From positions 1 to 16,229 of the forward strand of contig JAHQWY010000042.1 in NCBI GenBank assembly GCA_029856445.1: DNA of 16,229 bases, written 5' to 3'. How positions within the stretch are numbered: position 1 is the stretch's first letter; the number at the start of each line of letters is the position of its first letter. Source of the DNA: Promethearchaeia archaeon (GTDB lineage Archaea > Asgardarchaeota > Lokiarchaeia > Sigyniarchaeales > SOKP01). The notes under the pieces are model-generated. The model worked only from the letters and a program-made list of their open reading frames with translations, was not told the DNA's origin and made no database searches. Position numbers and translations under genes: made by a program. This document shows positions 8,135 through 15,721 of the stretch, piece after piece.

Positions 8135-8341
8135 TCATTCCTCCTCTTCTATGGTTATTGCCATCTCTGGGCAAATTAATTCACATCTTTTACAATGTGT
8201 ACAAGAATTAGAATTGGAAATTTCTGGTATTGAATATCCTCTCTGACTCAGTTTTCCTGATTTTTTAAAAATTTCCTCTGGACAAATTTCTATGCAATAT
8301 TCACAGCCTTTGCATAGATCTTCAGTAATTATTATAGTCAT
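8135..8341 (-). CDS. korD: 2[4Fe-4S] ferredoxin subunit of 2-oxoacid oxidoreductase
   Basis: Small bacterial-type ferredoxin of 68 residues with two CX2CX2CX3C(P) motifs: C10/C13/C16/C20 and C47/C50/C53/C57, enough for two [4Fe-4S] clusters. It is the delta subunit that links the TPP enzyme to external ferredoxin. As first gene of korDABC it follows the order known from methanogens. A TATA-like element (8366-8374) lies about 29 bp before its ATG and there is no Shine-Dalgarno, so the operon mRNA is probably leaderless. Confidence 0.92.
   Translation of the reverse strand: MTIIITEDLCKGCEYCIEICPEEIFKKSGKLSQRGYSIPEISNSNSCTHCKRCELICPEMAITIEEEE
8140..8146 (-). promoter_or_regulatory. Shine-Dalgarno of korA
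   Basis: GAGGAGG on the minus strand stands 9 nt before the korA ATG at 8130. It is encoded by the Glu-rich last codons of korD, so the acidic tail of the ferredoxin doubles as the ribosome-binding site. Confidence 0.7.
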
Positions 8342-8365
8342 ATGAAATCTGTTTGATATTATCTC

Positions 8366-8374
8366 ATTAAATAT
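8366..8374 (-). promoter_or_regulatory. TATA box of korDABC operon
   Basis: ATATTTAAT on the minus strand, centred about 29 bp before the korD ATG. The placement fits a leaderless transcript. Confidence 0.45.
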
Positions 8375-8390
8375 TGAGCTTATTAAATTC

Positions 8391-8441
8391 TCAAGATAAT
8401 AAATTTATAATTACTCAAGATTATTTGTATTTTTTCAAGAT
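8391..8441. repeat. Three TCAAGAT direct repeats upstream of korDABC
   Basis: TCAAGAT occurs at 8391, 8415 and 8435 (TCAAGATAAT, TCAAGATTAT, TCAAGATTAA), spaced 24 and 20 bp. They fill the 113-bp gap between the kor promoter and the stop codon of the radical SAM gene. They lie 17 bp or more upstream of the kor TATA box, where an archaeal activator could bind. They could also be part of the 3' untranslated region of the radical SAM gene or chance in AT-rich DNA. Confidence 0.4.
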
Positions 8442-8454
8442 TAAATATAATTTT

Positions 8455-10173
8455 TTAAGTAATCGATAAAGAAACGTTTCTATAGTTTTTATTAGAATTA
8501 AATGCCCACATTGCTGTTGACAAACTTCTACAATGAATCCATGTTTTAAAGAATTTTTTATACAACGAAAATCTTGAATAAAGTTTTCTTGTACATTTTC
8601 TATTCATTCTATGAAATTCTTCGTTTTCCATATTTTTAATATTATAAGTTAAATGTCCCATATCATAGAATATCCAATCTTGAGGAAAATTAGTAAGTAA
8701 AAGTCTTTTATTTTCTCGTAAATCCTTAAATAGTCTTGTTCCTGGTAAAGGGGTTAGAATAGTAGTTTGAATAACATCAATACGGTTTTTCAATATATAT
8801 TTAACTTTCCTAAACATGCTTTCTTCTGTTTCCGCATCAGAACCAAATATAAAAGCTCCTAAAACAGCTATTTTGTACTTGTTAATATTTTTGAAAGCCC
8901 TCTCATATTCAAGCTGAAGATTTAATTTTTTATCCATTGCCTTAAGCTCTTCTGGATCAGCAGATTCTAGCCCTAAAAATACCATTTTACATCCTGCTTT
9001 CGCAGCCCACTTTATGACTTCTTCGTTACTTCCAAAATTTAATGATGCTTGACAGAACCACGTTTTGTTTAATTTTCTCTCCACCATTCCTTTGAAAAGA
9101 TTAATAGCCCTCTCTTCAGCTTTTTTACCATATCCAAGAATATTATCATCTACAAAGAAAATCATATTTTGAGGCATTTGTTCCAATTCATCTAAAACTT
9201 CTTCATATGGACGTTGTCTATATTTTCTTCCATTAAATGCACTTACCGAACAAAAATAGCAATCCATGGGACATCCTCTTGAAGTTTGTAAAGTCCCAAA
9301 TAGATATCTATTACTATATATCTGCCTATCTGGGATAATAGTATTTTCTAACTCTAAATGAACTCCTTCATATTTCCTTTGTAATTTATTATGAAGAAAG
9401 TCATTTATAACTGTAGACCAAATACTCTCTGCTTCCCCTATTACTACAGAATCAACATATTCTAAAGCCTCTTCGGGAACCATTGAAGCATGTATTCCCC
9501 CCATTATGACTGGGATATTGTTATTTCTATAAAGAGTAGCAATTTCATATGCACGGTTCGCAACAGAAGTAAAAGCAGTTATCCCTACAAGATCAGCGTC
9601 TTCATATTCAAAGTTTTCAAAATTCTCATCAATTAATTTTATGTTAAAACTATTAGGAGTTAAAGCAGCTATTATTCCTAAACCTAAAGGTGGAAAGGTT
9701 GAAGAAGGATTTATTGTTAATCCAGCGACATCTTTATTTACAGGATTTATTAATAAAAGTTTCTTTTTATCCGGGTCTTCATCAAGTTCAATCGGTTTAA
9801 TCGAAATCTCAAAAATTTTTTTTAAATCTCGAATTAATATGTAAACCCCTGAAAAGTAGAATACCAGACTAATGAAATAAATCAAAAAGAATAGAGATAA
9901 AGAGATTAAATTTGTATAAAGAAAAATGATATTGATTATTACTGTCGGTAAAGAGAAGAATAAAATAGGTATCATAAAAGGTGATTTATTTTTTATTTTA
10001 ATAACAGCATTTCTGTTCTTTACTGTTTCTTTAAGCGCAGAAAGATATGGCATCGGATAAAATATTATAAATGAAGGAATTATTATCCACATAAAATCTT
10101 GTATTAAAAAAATCGTAATTAAAATCATACAAATTAGAAAAGCAAGTAAAGGAAAAATATACTTAAATCTCAA
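8455..10173 (-). CDS. Membrane-anchored B12-binding domain/radical SAM protein
   Basis: Protein of 572 residues. The first ~120 residues contain about four hydrophobic membrane segments (roughly 5-25, 27-45, 67-87, 90-116). They are followed by a cobalamin-binding-like Rossmann domain (about 137-265, with INPSSTFPPLGLGIIAA and GGIHASMVPEEA) and a radical SAM domain with CX3CX2C at C301, C305 and C308. This is the layout of B12-dependent radical SAM enzymes of the BchE/HpnJ/GrsA kind, which often act on lipids or tetrapyrroles, plus an unusual membrane anchor. The start codon is TTG, supported by AAGAGGT 8 nt upstream; the next in-frame ATG is at codon 16, inside the first membrane segment. 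The gene stands alone and diverges from the second thiolase. The substrate is unknown; a membrane lipid is a reasonable guess. Confidence 0.85.
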   Translation of the reverse strand: MRFKYIFPLLAFLICMILITIFLIQDFMWIIIPSFIIFYPMPYLSALKETVKNRNAVIKIKNKSPFMIPILFFSLPTVIINIIFLYTNLISLSLFFLIYFISLVFYFSGVYILIRDLKKIFEISIKPIELDEDPDKKKLLLINPVNKDVAGLTINPSSTFPPLGLGIIAALTPNSFNIKLIDENFENFEYEDADLVGITAFTSVANRAYEIATLYRNNNIPVIMGGIHASMVPEEALEYVDSVVIGEAESIWSTVINDFLHNKLQRKYEGVHLELENTIIPDRQIYSNRYLFGTLQTSRGCPMDCYFCSVSAFNGRKYRQRPYEEVLDELEQMPQNMIFFVDDNILGYGKKAEERAINLFKGMVERKLNKTWFCQASLNFGSNEEVIKWAAKAGCKMVFLGLESADPEELKAMDKKLNLQLEYERAFKNINKYKIAVLGAFIFGSDAETEESMFRKVKYILKNRIDVIQTTILTPLPGTRLFKDLRENKRLLLTNFPQDWIFYDMGHLTYNIKNMENEEFHRMNRKCTRKLYSRFSLYKKFFKTWIHCRSLSTAMWAFNSNKNYRNVSLSIT

Positions 10174-10181
10174 TTTTTAAT

Positions 10182-10188
10182 ACCTCTT
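10182..10188 (-). promoter_or_regulatory. Shine-Dalgarno for the TTG start of the radical SAM gene
   Basis: AAGAGGT on the minus strand, 8 nt before the TTG at 10171-10173. It lies in a small inverted repeat (CTCTT/AAGAG, 10184-10195) that could in principle hide it, though the loop is very short. Confidence 0.55.
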
Positions 10189-10224
10189 TTAAGAGTTTCG
10201 ATTCAGATTTCTTTCTTACAAGAT

Positions 10225-10250
10225 TTATAATTATAAGACGATCTATAGAT
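10225..10250. promoter_or_regulatory. Two palindromes in the divergent promoter region
   Basis: TTATAATTATAA (10225-10236) and ATCTATAGAT (10241-10250) are perfect palindromes of 12 and 10 bp. The first can act as TATA box for the minus-strand radical SAM gene, giving a leader of about 30 nt that contains the Shine-Dalgarno. The second could be a regulator site between the divergent genes. In AT-rich DNA such short palindromes also arise by chance. Confidence 0.35.
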
Positions 10251-10286
10251 AATTTAATTTGAGATAATTAAAAAAGTCTAAGAAGA

Positions 10287-10295
10287 TTTTTTAAA
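10287..10295 (+). promoter_or_regulatory. TATA-like element of second thiolase gene
   Basis: TTTTTTAAA centred about 26 bp before the ATG at 10317 and 20 bp before the one at 10311. The spacing seen at the other leaderless genes here favours 10317 as start codon. Confidence 0.4.
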
Positions 10296-10316
10296 CACCT
10301 ATAATTCTTTATGACT

Positions 10317-11540
10317 ATGAAAAAAGTAGCAATTATTGGAGTAGGACATACTAAATTCGGTAGACTGCAAGACAAGGGATTGATGGATCTCTTATGTGAA
10401 GCATCTTTAGAAGCAATTGGGGATGCAAATGCCAATGAAAAAGATTTTGATTCAGTTTACGTAGGTGTAATGAGTCCAGAAATTCTTAATAACATCTCCG
10501 GAGTTGCAAGTGCTCTAGTTGATAGAATTAGTTTAATTCCCGCTGGAGCTGATGATATTAAAAACGGTCCTGCTAGTGGAGGATCCGCAATAAAGGTGGG
10601 ATTTCAAGCGGTTGCTTCAGGTATGAGTGATTTAGTATTAGTAGTTGGAGGAGAAAAAATGACTCACATTACCACTCCTGGTTATGTTACTTCCAATGTT
10701 GCTACATTAACCCATCCAGAAGCAGAAAGACTTCATGGTGTTTCTCTTCCTTCACTTGCAGGTTTGTTAACACGGGCTTATCTCGAAAAATATAATGCCA
10801 AACTTGATTGGATTTCAGATATAGCAATTAAAAATCATAAAAATGGAGCTTTAAACCCCAATGCTCATTTTCAAAAGACAATTGATGATTTTATGAAAAG
10901 TGCTATCCAAAAAGGAAGAGGAAATTGGAGTAATGTTTATGAATTCCTTAAGGATGATAAAACGAATCCTATAATTGCTGATCCTTTAAGGCTCTTTCAT
11001 ATATGTCCCATCTCAGATGGAGCAGCAGCTCTTGTTTTATGTAATGCTGAAAAGGCTAAAGATTTTTGTGATACACCCATTATGATCTCTGGGATTGGTC
11101 AGGCAACCGATACCCACATCCTATTTGAGCGGGAGGATTTTACTACGTTAAAAGCTTTAAGATTATGTTCGGAACAAGCGTATAAAATGGCAAATAAAAC
11201 ATCTTCTAATATTGATGTTGCAGAATTACATGACGCATTTGAGATCCTAGAAGCTGTTCAATCAGAAGATATAGGGTTCTTTAAAAAAGGAGAAGGCGCA
11301 AAAGCAGCACACGAAGGGATAACCCAAATCGGTGGAAAAATTCCTATAAATCCTTCAGGAGGATTAAAAGCACGAGGACATCCTTTAGGTGCAACGGGTA
11401 TAGCTCAAGTTGTAGAATTAATATGGCAATTAAGAGGTCAAGCTGGAAAAAGACAAGTTGAAGGAGCAGAAACGGGAATAAGCTGCAATTTTGGTGGGTT
11501 TGGGAATAATATAATTTCAATTCTAGTCGAAAGGATGTAG
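10317..11540 (+). CDS. Thiolase-fold protein lacking the nucleophilic Cys (SCP2/archaeal ACAT-like)
   Basis: Thiolase-superfamily protein of 407 residues, related to archaeal acetyl-CoA acetyltransferases and SCP2-type thiolases by its N-terminus (MKKVAIIGVGHTKFGR), HDAF at 305-308 and GHPLGATG with His355. The position of the acylated Cys, normally CASGG in this family, reads GPASGG: Pro85 replaces the nucleophile. The C-terminal motif reads CNFGGFG (Cys390), also atypical. Ordinary thiolysis is therefore doubtful; a retro-aldolase (as known for Ltp2-type thiolase-fold proteins), an acyl-CoA-binding or a structural role is possible. The DUF35 OB-fold partner gene that usually accompanies archaeal thiolases of this group is absent here. 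An ATG two codons upstream (10311) is the alternative start. The family call is firm, the activity is not. Confidence 0.88.
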   Translation: MKKVAIIGVGHTKFGRLQDKGLMDLLCEASLEAIGDANANEKDFDSVYVGVMSPEILNNISGVASALVDRISLIPAGADDIKNGPASGGSAIKVGFQAVASGMSDLVLVVGGEKMTHITTPGYVTSNVATLTHPEAERLHGVSLPSLAGLLTRAYLEKYNAKLDWISDIAIKNHKNGALNPNAHFQKTIDDFMKSAIQKGRGNWSNVYEFLKDDKTNPIIADPLRLFHICPISDGAAALVLCNAEKAKDFCDTPIMISGIGQATDTHILFEREDFTTLKALRLCSEQAYKMANKTSSNIDVAELHDAFEILEAVQSEDIGFFKKGEGAKAAHEGITQIGGKIPINPSGGLKARGHPLGATGIAQVVELIWQLRGQAGKRQVEGAETGISCNFGGFGNNIISILVERM

Positions 11541-11575
11541 ATAAATTAGGAATTAGTTGTTAATTTAGAAAACTT

Positions 11576-11583
11576 CATATAAC
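11576..11583 (+). promoter_or_regulatory. TATA box of M3 peptidase gene
   Basis: CATATAAC is centred about 25 bp before the ATG at 11604. A T-run at 11593-11601, directly before the ATG, probably terminates the thiolase transcript and coincides with the start region of the peptidase transcript. Confidence 0.45.
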
Positions 11584-11603
11584 AATTTCTTATTTTTTTT
11601 TAT

Positions 11604-13397
11604 ATGGAACAAGAAATCATTAAATGGGATTTAACTGATTTTTATGAGAATATCGATGATCCATTAATTGAAAAGGATATTAAAGAATTAGAAAAATCAG
11701 TTGAAGAATTTTACCAGAAAGTCAAAGGAAAATTAATTGATCCTTCGCTTACCCCCAAACAATTATTAGAATGGTTTCAAGAATATGAACAAGTATCTGA
11801 ACAATTAACTAATTTAGATCGCTATTCACGTTTGGAATATTCAATTAACTCATTAAACGACGATGTGAAATCATTTCGGTCGAAGATAGAAGACCATAAA
11901 GCCAAAATTCAGGAGAAGTTGCTATTTTTTAATTTAGAATTAAACATGATTTCAGATTCCAAATTTAACGAGTTAATAGATGCTCCAGAACTTATAAACT
12001 ATTATCATGCTCTCAAATTTAATAGATCGAAAAAAAAACATCAACTCTCGGAGGAGGAAGAACAGATAATTTTGATGAAAGATATAACAGGTGCTAACGC
12101 ATTCATTAAACTCTATAATGAATTGAAAAGCAGTTTTATTTTCGATTTTGAAGTAGAAGGAGAAATGAAAAAGCTAACTGAAGCAGAATTATTTTCTTTT
12201 ATGTATCACCATGATAAAGATCTTCGATTTAGAGCACTAAATACCATTGTTTCCAAATATAAAGAGTATGAGATGATTTTCACTCATACTTTTAATAATA
12301 CTTTGAAAAGTTGGGATTTAGAATGTAAAAAAAAGAATTTCAACACACCTATATCACGAAGAAATCTTGAGAATGAAGTTAGTAATGAGATTGTTGAAAT
12401 TTTAGGAGAATTAACAACAAAGAGTTATACAATAGTGGAGAAATATTATAATTTAAAAAAAGAAGTTTTAAATCTTCCTGAACTCCATATGTCAGATATT
12501 TATGTTCCGATTGGCCAATTAACAAAAAGTTATTCGTATAAGGAAGTTATAGAACTTATACAAGATGCTGCTGAAAAATTTTTCCCAGAATTTAAAGAGA
12601 TAATAGAAAGAATGATTTCATCTGGGCATATTGATGCTACACCTAGACAAGGAAAAAATCGTGGTGCATTTTGCGCTAATGGGAAATTAAAGCATTATCC
12701 TTTCGTATTTTTAAATTTTACTGGTACTATTGATTCAATACGAACATTATCTCATGAGCTTGGTCATGCATTTCATTCTTATTACAATCTGAAAAACCAA
12801 AACTTCATCAACATAGGGATCTCACTGGTTATTGCAGAAATTGCATCTATTTTCAATGAAATTCTAGTTTTTGACCATTTAATGAACACAGGATTAACAA
12901 GAGAAGAAAAGATTTCACTTTTAAGTAATTTTATCGAATCAAAGTTTAGTACTTCTCATAGACAAAATGCTTTCTACAGATTTGAAAAAAGGATTCATAA
13001 TCTACTTGAAAAGCAATTACCTTCCACAGAAGAAATTAAAGATATATTTATACAAGAAATGGAATTAATGTTTGGAAGTTCAATTGAAAACATTAGAGAA
13101 GATTATGCTAACTACTGTTTTGTTATTCACCATTTTTTACAAGTACCTTTCTATGTCTATGCATATAATATGTCTAATCTATTGGTAATCTCGATATATC
13201 AGTTATATCTTGAACAAAAAGAACAATTCGTACCAAAATTCATAAAATTACTTTCTCTTGGAGGTTCATTAACACCTGAAGAAATGCTTTCAGAAATAGG
13301 CATTGATTTAAAAGACAGCTCATTCTGGCAAAAAGGAATAAATTATCTATCTGATAAAATCAAGGAGTTGGAACAATTAGTAGAGAAAAATAAATGA
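11604..13397 (+). CDS. M3-family metallopeptidase (oligoendopeptidase F-like)
   Basis: Zinc metallopeptidase of 597 residues, the usual length of PepF/M3B enzymes, which cleave short peptides in the cytosol. The zinc motif is HELGH at 384-388 (His384, Glu385, His388) with the third ligand probably Glu412 in IAEIAS, 24 residues on. Upstream are a helical N-terminal domain and the NFTGT segment before the active site. There is no signal peptide or membrane segment. It has its own TATA box and likely a leaderless mRNA. Its stop codon is 9 bp from that of the converging winged-helix/TPR gene. No link to neighbouring metabolism is evident. Confidence 0.93.
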   Translation: MEQEIIKWDLTDFYENIDDPLIEKDIKELEKSVEEFYQKVKGKLIDPSLTPKQLLEWFQEYEQVSEQLTNLDRYSRLEYSINSLNDDVKSFRSKIEDHKAKIQEKLLFFNLELNMISDSKFNELIDAPELINYYHALKFNRSKKKHQLSEEEEQIILMKDITGANAFIKLYNELKSSFIFDFEVEGEMKKLTEAELFSFMYHHDKDLRFRALNTIVSKYKEYEMIFTHTFNNTLKSWDLECKKKNFNTPISRRNLENEVSNEIVEILGELTTKSYTIVEKYYNLKKEVLNLPELHMSDIYVPIGQLTKSYSYKEVIELIQDAAEKFFPEFKEIIERMISSGHIDATPRQGKNRGAFCANGKLKHYPFVFLNFTGTIDSIRTLSHELGHAFHSYYNLKNQNFINIGISLVIAEIASIFNEILVFDHLMNTGLTREEKISLLSNFIESKFSTSHRQNAFYRFEKRIHNLLEKQLPSTEEIKDIFIQEMELMFGSSIENIREDYANYCFVIHHFLQVPFYVYAYNMSNLLVISIYQLYLEQKEQFVPKFIKLLSLGGSLTPEEMLSEIGIDLKDSSFWQKGINYLSDKIKELEQLVEKNK

Positions 13398-13406
13398 TAT
13401 CATTAT

Positions 13407-15311
13407 TTATTCCTCTAATTGTTCAATTTCTAATAGAAAAAGGTTCGCAATTGTGATCCATTTTTGTTTTGTTTCATCGTCTATTGAACCGCTTTCTGTT
13501 AATTTTTTCCCTTTCTCGAGATTTTCGAGAGCTAGATTGAAATTTTTAAGCTCTTTATAACAAATTCCAAGTTTAATAAAAGTTTGATGAATGTACCACT
13601 CACTGCCTCCTAATTCTATAGCCTTTAAGAATTTTTGTATACCTTCTTCATATTGTTCAAAATACATTAATAATTCTCCGTAAGTATCATGATACATTGC
13701 ATTATTAGGATTTTTCTCTACAAGATCCCGGATTATGCTAAGAGATTCTTCTTTTTTATCCAAATATTGGAGCCAATAAGCCTTATAATTAATTAAGTCA
13801 TTATTTTGAGGATATTTTGTAATCAATTCATTGATGATATCTAAACCTGCATTAACTTCTTGCATCCTTCTAAGAACAGAAGCTTTTTTCATTTTAATAT
13901 CTAGTTCACTTTCAGGAAATATTTCTAGCATCTCGTCAAGCATAGTTAATACATCATTGAATTGGTTGTAATAAATTAATATCCTAATTTTCGAATAGTA
14001 TAAATCAAGATTCTTTGGTTTTGCTTTAATTTTTACATCAAGTTTTTCAATTTCTTCCCTATAATCCTCTTGTAGTTCTTCAACACTCCTTGTTTGAAAG
14101 ATATCTATCATATCCTGCCAGATTATCCCTTCTAATTTGTCAAGAGTCTCTTTAAATTCAACTTTTGCTTCAATCTTATAAGCTAAATAGTTAATGTATT
14201 CTGGTATAAAATCATTTAAAGATGATTTTAACTCATTAGGAAACAATAACTCACAGATATCTTCTAAAATGTCATTTAATACATCATTAATATCTAATAT
14301 CCTTGAAAAGAGCTTATTTAAATAGGTAAATTTAGTAATATGATCTTCAATTATCGCTCGAAGCATTATTTCTAATCTTTCCCCCTCCTGGAAATAATAA
14401 TTCATAGTTGGTTGTACCTTAAGTTTGAAAAATTTAATGGGAAAAATTTGGTTTTCAACTATTTCATCAATATAATATTCCAACTTTGACTGTTTAATTT
14501 TATAAGATTCAGAGAACTCTTTTGTGGTAACATATTCAGAATATTGACTTGGATGGTTAATCGAGATATAAAGTAGGATTTTATTAAAATCTTCTTCATT
14601 TGTAAGCATTGCTTCAACCCTAGTATAGTCCAATTTCAAAATATTGTTGAGCAATCTAAACTGGATATTTTTGTCTTCAATATTATATTTATCAAAGAAT
14701 TTGATAGTTTTCAATGTAATATCTTCTATTCTCTTACTTTCTTCTTCTAAAATTGATTGTCTATCTAAATTATATCCTTGTAACATTCTAGAGTACTCTA
14801 CTTTACCAGAGCGTGTAATCATATACTTTTTTTCTTCTTTTTCTATATATCCTTTATCGATTAGTAAGTTTATGTTCTTAGAAAGGGAAGATTGATTAAT
14901 TCTTACTGGTGAATCTTCTTCAATAAAATCCGACCATTTACAATAGTTATTGTTATAGACTATCCAGAGAATCCAATGATCATAATTTCTTCTTCTTGTA
15001 ATGATAGAAGGGGGATAGCTTAGAGATCTACCTTTTTCTTTATTTTGTGATAATTCAAGATATCTCTTTTTTCCTTCAGGAGTAATTTTATAATGGCCTC
15101 TAGAAATATTTTCTACATGTCCCCTCCCCTTCATTAATGATAGATATTTTGAGAGCGTAGATAAGCGAAGTTCGAGTGGTTTTTGAGTGAAATTAGCCCA
15201 TTCACATTCATCATTATTATATAACATCCAAAGGATGATATGTTCAAAATTCTTTTTCTCTAAGGCTGGAGGATCATAAATCTCTTTAGGAGGAAAATTT
15301 ATAGTACTCAT
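13407..15311 (-). CDS. Tandem winged-helix/TPR-like protein
   Basis: Protein of 634 residues with no recognised function. Residues ~21-88 and ~109-178 are two copies of a winged-helix-like domain: ILWMLYNNDECEWANF (26-41) aligns with ILWIVYNNNYCKWSDF (114-129), followed in both by a helix with LSK (STLSK, SSLSK), GHVEN/GYIEK and a YKIT/YMIT wing. The middle (~190-430) is helical, and ~430-625 shows TPR-like helical pairs (LDLYYSKIRILIYYNQFNDVL, NNAMYHDTYGELLMYFEQYEEG). The layout suggests a DNA-binding regulator with a protein-interaction or sensor half. It lies 50 bp from the first leader/mini-gene unit and is transcribed away from it. The ATG at 15311 has no Shine-Dalgarno; a weak AT element lies about 25-34 bp upstream. 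Confidence 0.8.
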   Translation of the reverse strand: MSTINFPPKEIYDPPALEKKNFEHIILWMLYNNDECEWANFTQKPLELRLSTLSKYLSLMKGRGHVENISRGHYKITPEGKKRYLELSQNKEKGRSLSYPPSIITRRRNYDHWILWIVYNNNYCKWSDFIEEDSPVRINQSSLSKNINLLIDKGYIEKEEKKYMITRSGKVEYSRMLQGYNLDRQSILEEESKRIEDITLKTIKFFDKYNIEDKNIQFRLLNNILKLDYTRVEAMLTNEEDFNKILLYISINHPSQYSEYVTTKEFSESYKIKQSKLEYYIDEIVENQIFPIKFFKLKVQPTMNYYFQEGERLEIMLRAIIEDHITKFTYLNKLFSRILDINDVLNDILEDICELLFPNELKSSLNDFIPEYINYLAYKIEAKVEFKETLDKLEGIIWQDMIDIFQTRSVEELQEDYREEIEKLDVKIKAKPKNLDLYYSKIRILIYYNQFNDVLTMLDEMLEIFPESELDIKMKKASVLRRMQEVNAGLDIINELITKYPQNNDLINYKAYWLQYLDKKEESLSIIRDLVEKNPNNAMYHDTYGELLMYFEQYEEGIQKFLKAIELGGSEWYIHQTFIKLGICYKELKNFNLALENLEKGKKLTESGSIDDETKQKWITIANLFLLEIEQLEE

Positions 15312-15360
15312 AATTATTTATTAAAAAGTACTTATTATTACATATATTATGTTCATAATG

Positions 15361-15484
15361 CTATATAAATCTCGCTAGCTTCATTTATTATTCTAACTTC
15401 GCACGAAGTTTATAGGAAAAAACTACATATAATATCTAACCTACATTAATATTAAGAAAAAACTTATATGAAAGGTAATAAAAA
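15361..15484 (+). repeat. Leader repeat, copy A (promoter and 5' region of mini-gene A)
   Basis: This 124-bp stretch matches 15722-15844 at about 94 of the first 120 positions in a hand alignment with one gap near the end. Shared blocks are a TATA box (TATATAAATCTCG at 15363-15375), TTCTAACTTCGCA (15391-15403) within a palindrome, AAACTACATATAATATC (15420-15436, a second possible TATA box), ATTAAGAAAAAAC (15451-15463), and AAAGGT (15471-15476) as Shine-Dalgarno 8 nt before the ATG. The variable stretches are 15381-15390, 15411-15419 and 15464-15470. Conservation in blocks points to a maintained regulatory leader. Confidence 0.75.
15395..15410. promoter_or_regulatory. Palindrome AACTTCG-CA-CGAAGTT, copy A
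   Basis: Perfect 7-bp arms around CA. It lies about 25-45 bp after the first TATA box, thus at or just after the likely transcription start, and 16 bp before the second TATA-like block. It can be an operator for a dimeric regulator or, if transcribed, a 6-bp stem with a GCAC tetraloop. Confidence 0.6.
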
Positions 15485-15577
15485 ATGAGAAAAAGTAAGG
15501 ATGATAAATGGAAATGTTCCATGGAAGATTTTCTTTTAAATCCAGATAAATTTAAATTTGGATTGAAAGACCTTTAA
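15485..15577 (+). CDS. Mini-gene A, 30-residue peptide of unknown function
   Basis: ATG at 15485 with AAAGGT 8 nt upstream; TAA at 15575-15577. The peptide begins MRKSKDDKWKC, has an acidic/hydrophobic middle, and ends PDKFKFGLKDL. It shares MRK and the C-terminal pattern PxxFxF...(K/R)DL with mini-gene B. It contains one Cys (11) and one Trp (9) and has no signal peptide or membrane segment. A long conserved leader, an SD and a T-tract terminator around such a short frame suggest a genuine transcript. Whether the peptide, the RNA, or the leader is the functional product is not decided by sequence. Confidence 0.45.
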   Translation: MRKSKDDKWKCSMEDFLLNPDKFKFGLKDL

Positions 15578-15588
15578 TTAAACTTAAA

Positions 15589-15618
15589 TTTTTTTTATAT
15601 TTTCTTTTTTTAATTTTT
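15589..15618 (+). terminator. T-rich terminator after mini-gene A
   Basis: Long runs of T (eight, then four and six, with few interruptions) begin about 11 bp after the TAA. A similar T-rich stretch follows mini-gene B at the same distance. Confidence 0.5.
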
Positions 15619-15721
15619 AATAGTTAATAAATTTCTAATTCTAATTAGATAGAATTCAAAACTAACCTTGCTTCAAATCTAATTGGTTTACCCCTCTTTT
15701 TCTTATAAAAAAAATTAATAT

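Noticed and set aside
10184..10195. CTCTT-TT-AAGAG as a translation-controlling hairpin over the Shine-Dalgarno
   Set aside because: The loop would be two to four nucleotides with a four- to five-pair stem, too weak to argue for without conservation data.
15165..15172. GCGAAGTT, a half-match to the leader palindrome, inside the winged-helix/TPR gene
   Set aside because: Only one arm is present, within coding sequence; eight bases can match by chance.
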